A DNA stretch of 64,000 nt, from positions 21,250,979 through 21,314,978 of the forward strand of contig JACGWO010000011.1 in the NCBI GenBank assembly GCA_034509735.1, read 5' to 3'. Source of the stretch: Sesamum alatum. Lineage: Eukaryota; Streptophyta; Magnoliopsida; Lamiales; Pedaliaceae. Positions within the stretch are counted from its first letter, which is position 1, and the number at the start of each line of letters is the position of its first letter. The notes under the pieces were generated by a model. The model did no database searches, was not told the origin of the DNA, and was given only the letters and a program-made list of their open reading frames with translations. This document shows, piece after piece, positions 59,034-64,000 of this stretch. Both the position numbers and the translations under genes were made by a program.

Positions 59034-60912
59034 AGGGTAAAATATAACTTACCCATGTGATTTATGAAATTTTTTATTTAAAAAATAACTGACAACATAA
59101 AAAAAACCCAGCAAAATACCCCTTATATTTTTCAAAATTGAGCAAACTGTCCCCCTCGACGCCAGATCGCATAACATGTGCCATTTGTAGTATTTTGTTT
59201 ATCTGTTAATTGTAAAATTATGTTCTTACTCTTATTTAAGAGCCGTTAGATCTAAATATTAATAAATGAATGGTTTGAATTTCATGAACAATATCTACGG
59301 TTCATGTTATTTTATTTAAAAATATTTTAATAAATAATATAAAACTATATATATTTTTGAAGAAAATATAAATTTTATCTATTTTAAAAATTATATTATT
59401 TATATATAAAAATATACATATATATATATATTTAACGCATATACATATGTAAGAGAGGGGCGGCGGAAGGGTCGGCCGTTATCCGCGCTGATGCCAAGGA
59501 GGAACGGGATGGGAGGCGGGTGGTAGAGAATTTGGACCAAGTAAGCGGCAGATTGGGGGAGGAGGTGGTGGCGGGTAGACCTGTCAATGGGAGGGTATTA
59601 CCCGAACTCGAACCCATTACTTTTATAATAGACTTAAACCTGAACCCATTATTTTTATATTAGACCCGGACCCGGATCGATATCCATTGTAATAAGTATT
59701 TTGGGTATGGGTAGGATCTAGACCCAAAAATACCTGCGGGTATGTGTCTTGAATAGGTAAAATCTAATACTATAAAAATTCATAAATATCCGTCAACTTA
59801 TAACCATTGAACTTGTAAATTTTTAATAGATTAATCGAGTTGATTTTACTTGTCATCTAAAATTCTTAATTTTGTACATAGTTTTTTTTTTAACTTTTAA
59901 GTATTGATATTTTGAAAGAAAAAAAAAATTGCGAGAGTTTTTCATCTTTATTTTCTTAGTGAGAACTGCGAATTAAGTTTTTGATAAAATTAATTTGAAT
60001 GTAAAGTGATAAGTCAAGCTAAACCAACATATGGTACTAATAAAATTTGTTCAAATTTGAATTGTAAAAAACTCATGAAATGAAAGTTGAACGGATGTGT
60101 AATTTACGTTCTTATATCGAATCTATGTCGATGTGTAATTGGTTAATATAATTCATTTGAACAAAGTCAATTATCGTTATATATATTTCAAACGATATTT
60201 CAATCTGCACGTGTTACAAATTCAAATAACTCTTAATTTGATTTATTGACAGTAAGTTCATGAAATATATTTAATAAACTAATTTAGTAATATGTTTATG
60301 TGATATCATTTACAAAGAAATATGTATAATTAGTTTATTCATTTTAATGTGTAAGACCCATAATAGACCCAATTAGTATGGGTATAAAATGGGTAAGACC
60401 CAATGGGTATTCTGTGGGTAAGGTTCGGGTAAAATACATAAGTAACAACTATGGGTATTTATTAGGTTCGAGTCCGAATCCGGATAGGATAATACCCGCC
60501 CATCGACGGCCCTAGTGGCGGGCGAGCGGGGGGAGCAGGCAATCGCTAAGGGGGGAGGACGATGGGGAAGAAAATACTATATACATATATATTATTAATA
60601 TAAATAAATACTAATATGTATAAATATTAATATGTATATGTCAAATATCATATCAAATCTAAACCGTCCATTTAAATTTTATAAAATCTTAACCGTAAAT
60701 TTATGATAACAAAATCGAATGGTTGATACATTAAAGTATAAATATTGTCAAAATTCAAGAAAAATCGCACAGAGGGGGTGTATAAGACCGTTTTTTTTCC
60801 TCTATTTTAAAAAATATTACGAGATTTTTTTGCTTTTCATTTGTCAGAGGAGTTTTTTTTTTTTTTCACATTTCATACATTAAATTGCGTTAAATTGTAT
60901 TTCATCCCATAT
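59034..60912. mobile_element. MULE-like foldback with GC-rich interior
   Basis: Left end AGGGTAAAATATAACTTACCC and right end GTTAAATTGTATTTCATCCC are inverted in part. Inner arms carry AACCGT/ACGGTT and CCCCCTC/GAGGGGG in mirrored positions. Between them is a GC-rich block (59452-59575 and 60523-60570) interrupted by the hAT element. This repeats the plan of 6111-8899. No clear target duplication and no transposase. Confidence 0.45.
59576..60514. mobile_element. Non-autonomous hAT element
   Basis: Starts TAGACCTGTCAATGGGAGGG and its right end is the complement of TAGGGCCGTCGATGGGCGGG. It is flanked by an exact 8-bp repeat GTGGCGGG (59568-59575, 60515-60522), the hallmark of hAT insertion. 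The arms repeat ACCC(A/G)ACCC and GGGTA motifs in mirror order (GGGTATTACCCGAAC / GTCCGAATCC...AATACCCGCCC). No transposase in 939 bp. Confidence 0.9.
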
Positions 60913-61614
60913 ATTTAATGATAATTTCACTATTATCATTTTTTTTATAAAGAAAATCACCCGAAGGTGGTGGAATCTGTTTGAGATCCCCGTTCCTTTT
61001 ATATTAAAATCAGACAAAATAAGGATATACAGTGGGGAGAGCTATCTCTCTAGTAAGATCTAAAAAACAGTAAATGAAGAGTACTACTCCCTTACAGTAT
61101 AAGAAAATAAAAATATAAATAAAAAGTACTACTCTCTACAATACGATAAGTTGAAAGCGTGTACAAGGATTGTTACTTCCTTTACGTAATTTCACTATTA
61201 TCACTTGACACGCATTTATCCCCCTTTTTCTATTTGGTGCGTTTTTCCCCATGGTGTTTCAATCTGCTTGATTTTACGTCTTTTCTTTCACGAAATTCAC
61301 GTTTTGTACTTTCATGACAATTTCCTAAGAAACTTGTGTCTGAAAGGAGTTAAATTACACTTGACGTTGTTGGGATACTAGAGCTTGAATATCATTACAT
61401 ATAAAATATTTGAAAAATTATAAAGTGTTCAAAAGTATTTGATAAATTTTTAAGTAACGAGCATTTATGATATATATATAAAAAAAATATATATATGTTA
61501 GGAGCTTAAGATTAAGCTTCTCTAAAAGAAGTAATTTATGAGTTTCCAATTTATTCTTAAAATATTGAGTCCGCGAGAAATTTTTCAATTTTGGATGTTA
61601 CTGGTTGTGAAATG
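60913..61614. other. Spacer, no gene seen
   Basis: Contains two similar AGTACTACTCCCTTACAGTATAAG / AGTACTACTCTCTACAATACG-type pieces around 61080-61145. Nothing else stands out. Confidence 0.45.
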
Positions 61615-61890
61615 GAAAAAATGCAAGTAATTCTTTGTGATATTGTAATTATGTAAATTATTCCCTTATGAAAAATAAAATAATAATTTACCTCTCTGTG
61701 TTTTTTAAAATGAATCAGTTTATCTCCCCGTATTTTTTAAAATGGAGCAATTTACCTCCTTAAATGGGGGGTGGGGGTAAATTGATCCATTTTAAAGAAC
61801 ACGGGGAGGTAAATTTTTATTTTTTTCAAATAGGGTAATTTGTTCATTTAAAATATCACAGGGAAGTAAATTGCATTAAACTCGTTACGA
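61615..61890. mobile_element. MITE of the GGAAAAAATGCAA family
   Basis: GGAAAAAATGCAAGTAATTC at the left, AAGTAAATTGCATTAAACTCG at the right, with mirrored AATTTACCTCC and GGAGGTAAATT around a GGGGGGTGGGGG centre (61765-61776). Flanks GTTGTGAAAT/GTTACGAAAT agree at 8 of 10. Confidence 0.65.
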
Positions 61891-62304
61891 AATTGTGAGT
61901 GTTGACACTGTATAAGTTTTATAAACTTATTTTAAAGTAAAATCTGCCAACTTATAAGTTTTAAAAATATTTTAAAAACGAAATATTCTAAAAGATGTAC
62001 GAACTTATAAAATATTTTAGATAAACGTAACAAAGAAAGTTGAAATCAATCTTTTCCATTAACCTTTTCATCTTCTTTGTACACGGATTAATTGCATTTC
62101 ACCCTCTATAGAAACATTGCTAGCCAAAACATAATAAAAAAAATGAATTATTCTCTCCATTATAATAATTATATTTTAAAAATTATGATAAATAAATACT
62201 ATTTAGAATGATCACATAAACCAATATGCCCGTTTTGAATTAGATGAATCCGGGTACGTTGACAGCTAAGCAATCACTCATAAAAACATGTTAAACTTTT
62301 TGAG

Positions 62305-62558
62305 TAAATTACGTTGACACCACTTAAAGTTAGCTTTAAATATATAAATATTTTTTTATCTTTTGCAGATACATCTCTTTAAGAGGTGTTAGTGTAATGT
62401 ACTTTAGGAAATGTTTGTGTAAATTTTTGCTACTGAATATGAGGTGTACTTATAATTACAACTATAACCTCAAAAAGTGTAGTTTTAAGTTTGTAAAAAG
62501 CAAAAAGTGTTTGTATATTTGGACCTAATGTCACAGTATTAATGTAATTTACCCAAAC
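62305..62558. mobile_element. Short foldback MITE, diverged
   Basis: AGTAAATTACGTTGACACCA at the left mirrors TGTCACAGTATTAATGTAATTTACC at the right. Related to 56089-56305. Confidence 0.5.
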
Positions 62559-62572
62559 TTTTATTAAAAATA

Positions 62573-63078
62573 GGGTTAATTACACCTAGACCCCTTCTAA
62601 AAATGCAAAATTCCACTCTCCCCCCAAAAAAGCTTTAAAGTTACACTTACACCCTTTTTTAAAATTCTTCATTTACACCTGACCTCCTTTCTGTTAGAGT
62701 TTAAAATAGAAAATGTATAAGTTAGCAAAAAAAAAATTACATAAATTTTGAATTTTGACAATAAGTTAACATTCTCATGTATAGTTTTGTACTTATTAGA
62801 AGATAAATATAATATATATATATATATAGAGTGATGTTAATATTATTACATTTTTCCTTCATGAGTGCAAACTTATTACATGAGAATATTAAGGGGTAAA
62901 ATCGAAAATTTATGTAATTTTTTTAGGCTAACATTAATATTTTTCGTCCAAATTCTAATGAAAGTGGGTCAAGTATAAACAAAGAATTTCAAAGGGGGTG
63001 TAGGTGTTAATTTTTAAAATTTCTTTAAAAGAAAGTATAATTTTGCATTTTTAGATGGAGTTTAGATGTAATTAGCCC
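62573..63078. mobile_element. MULE-type MITE with exact 9-bp duplication
   Basis: GGGTTAATTACACCTAGACC at the left, GTTTAGATGTAATTAGCCC at the right; TTAAAAATA flanks both ends (62564-62572, 63079-63087). It shares its interior with 22241 and 46102, including ACTTATTAGAAGATAAATATAATAT and the mirrored CAAATTCTAATGAAAG. Confidence 0.85.
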
Positions 63079-63108
63079 TTAAAAATAAATAAAAGACTAG
63101 AATATCCA

Positions 63109-63148
63109 AACCCCCCCCCCCCCCACCCCTACCCCTACCCCTGCCCAC
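63109..63148. repeat. Poly(C) and ACCCCT hexamer repeats
   Basis: About 16 Cs followed by ACCCCTACCCCTACCCCTG. It is related to, but not the same as, the plant telomere repeat CCCTAAA. Confidence 0.8.
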
Positions 63149-63572
63149 CTTCGTAGAAACTCCCATGCAACTTGATTCAATGTGCCAATCTTTGGTAGAT
63201 TAGATTCAATCCAAAAGCTCTGGAATAAATTTATTTATTTATTTATTTATTTAAAAAAAAGACAGCTAGAGTTCCCTAATTAGCATCTTCCAGACATAAA
63301 AAATTAAAATAATGTTGTTATCCATCAATTCATGAAAGGACCTTGAGTAGTGTGTCTCTGTCTCCTACACATCTACCTGTTAACTTCTACACCAAAAAAA
63401 TATTAATCTTACCGAAATTTAATTTAATAATCTTTTCTGATGCCCTTGTTTTGTTTGCTTCCCTTAGTGTCGAAAGTTGACTTCACATATATATATATAT
63501 ATATATATTATTTTATGGTATTAATATTTTATTTTTGGGGCCAAAAAAACTTTTAAAGTTGTTATGTGTCGT
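63149..63572. other. Spacer with TTTA and TA repeats
   Basis: (TTTA)n at about 63231-63252 and (TA)n at 63488-63508. No gene seen. Confidence 0.5.
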
Positions 63573-63861
63573 CACTAGAAAAAATTCAACATTTAACTAT
63601 GACTAATTAACATGCTTAAAAATAAGTAGTTTTAGTGAATAGTCATTCACCACGGTCATACAACAGTTATTGGCCGTGGTATTTGCGAGTGTGGTTAAAA
63701 TATTTTTCATGGCTAAAAGTCATAGCAAAAATATAGCCATGGCAAAAAGAGTTTTCATAGTGGATAATCTAGGTTTTTGCAACGGTTTTGTTTAACCATG
63801 GTTAATAATAATTATTTACTATGATTTTAGTCCGTAGCCAATAATAAATTTTTTTCTAGTG
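63573..63861. mobile_element. CACTA-type MITE
   Basis: CACTAGAAAAAATTCAACATT at the left and AATTTTTTTCTAGTG at the right; flanks CGT/CTT differ by one base. It carries the shared CCATGGTTAATAATAATTATT block. Confidence 0.75.
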
Positions 63862-64000
63862 CTTGGTACCATCAATTATTACTGAGCTTTGCAATGATTT
63901 ATGTTATGTTTGAATTGACGGATTTAAAATCACGAATTCTAGATTCGAGATCGTAAGTTTCTTGATTTTGTTTGAATAATTTTAAATTCAAAAAATTTCA

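Noticed and set aside
1..64000. CRISPR arrays, operons, phage or plasmid functions
   Set aside because: The repeats are plant transposon ends and microsatellites. Introns, MITEs and plant gene families show nuclear plant DNA.

Overview
The window is nuclear DNA from a flowering plant, most likely a eudicot. It is AT-rich, its two real genes have short GT-AG introns, and nearly everything else is plant-type transposable elements (MULE, CACTA, hAT, Helitron, SINE, LINE and LTR remnants). I cannot fix the species. There is no operon, plasmid, phage, CRISPR array, or rRNA or tRNA gene that I can support.

Two intact protein genes stand out. At 1993-3126 (+) is a three-exon SHAQKYF-type MYB-related transcription factor with an N-terminal CCHC zinc knuckle and a C-terminal EAR-like motif. 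At 37966-40206 (+) is a three-exon 2-oxoglutarate/Fe(II)-type dioxygenase of the ACC oxidase family. A second copy of the ACO-like gene (42711-45317) lies in tandem. It is broken by loss of its 5' coding end and by frameshifts in exon 3, and its first intron carries a 5'-truncated LINE.

Layout. 1-1000: a small MULE with a zinc-knuckle gene piece and an exact 9-bp target duplication. 1.0-3.3 kb: MYB gene. 3.3-6.1 kb: foldback MITEs and simple repeats. 6.1-8.9 kb: a 2.8-kb MULE-like element with a GC-rich interior. 9-14.5 kb: foldback elements, a decayed retroelement coat/gag-like fragment and Helitron ends. 14.5-20.4 kb: an element with compound long inverted ends, into one arm of which a 4.06-kb CACTA element inserted (TTT duplication). 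20.5-22.2 kb: Copia-like LTR remnant split by a MITE. 23.7-29.15 kb: a 5.5-kb CACTA element of the same family, inverted, with a broken TnpD-type transposase. 29.5-37.9 kb: LTR remnant, nested foldbacks including a 1.3-kb palindrome, and MITEs. 38-45.9 kb: ACO-like pair. 46-48.9 kb: MITEs and small Helitrons. 49.08-51.18 kb: a solo LTR with a CATGA duplication. 51.6-64 kb: MITEs, a second LTR remnant, a SINE with a 22-bp duplication, and a hAT element (8-bp duplication GTGGCGGG) nested in a MULE-like foldback.

The genes do not form a pathway. The main story is genome dynamics: repeated nesting of elements, many datable by intact target duplications, and a tandem duplication that produced one working and one dead ACO-like copy. 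I found no convincing new biological system. The most interesting items are the GC-rich and exon-bearing MULE-like elements, the paired CACTA elements, and the ACO-like duplication.
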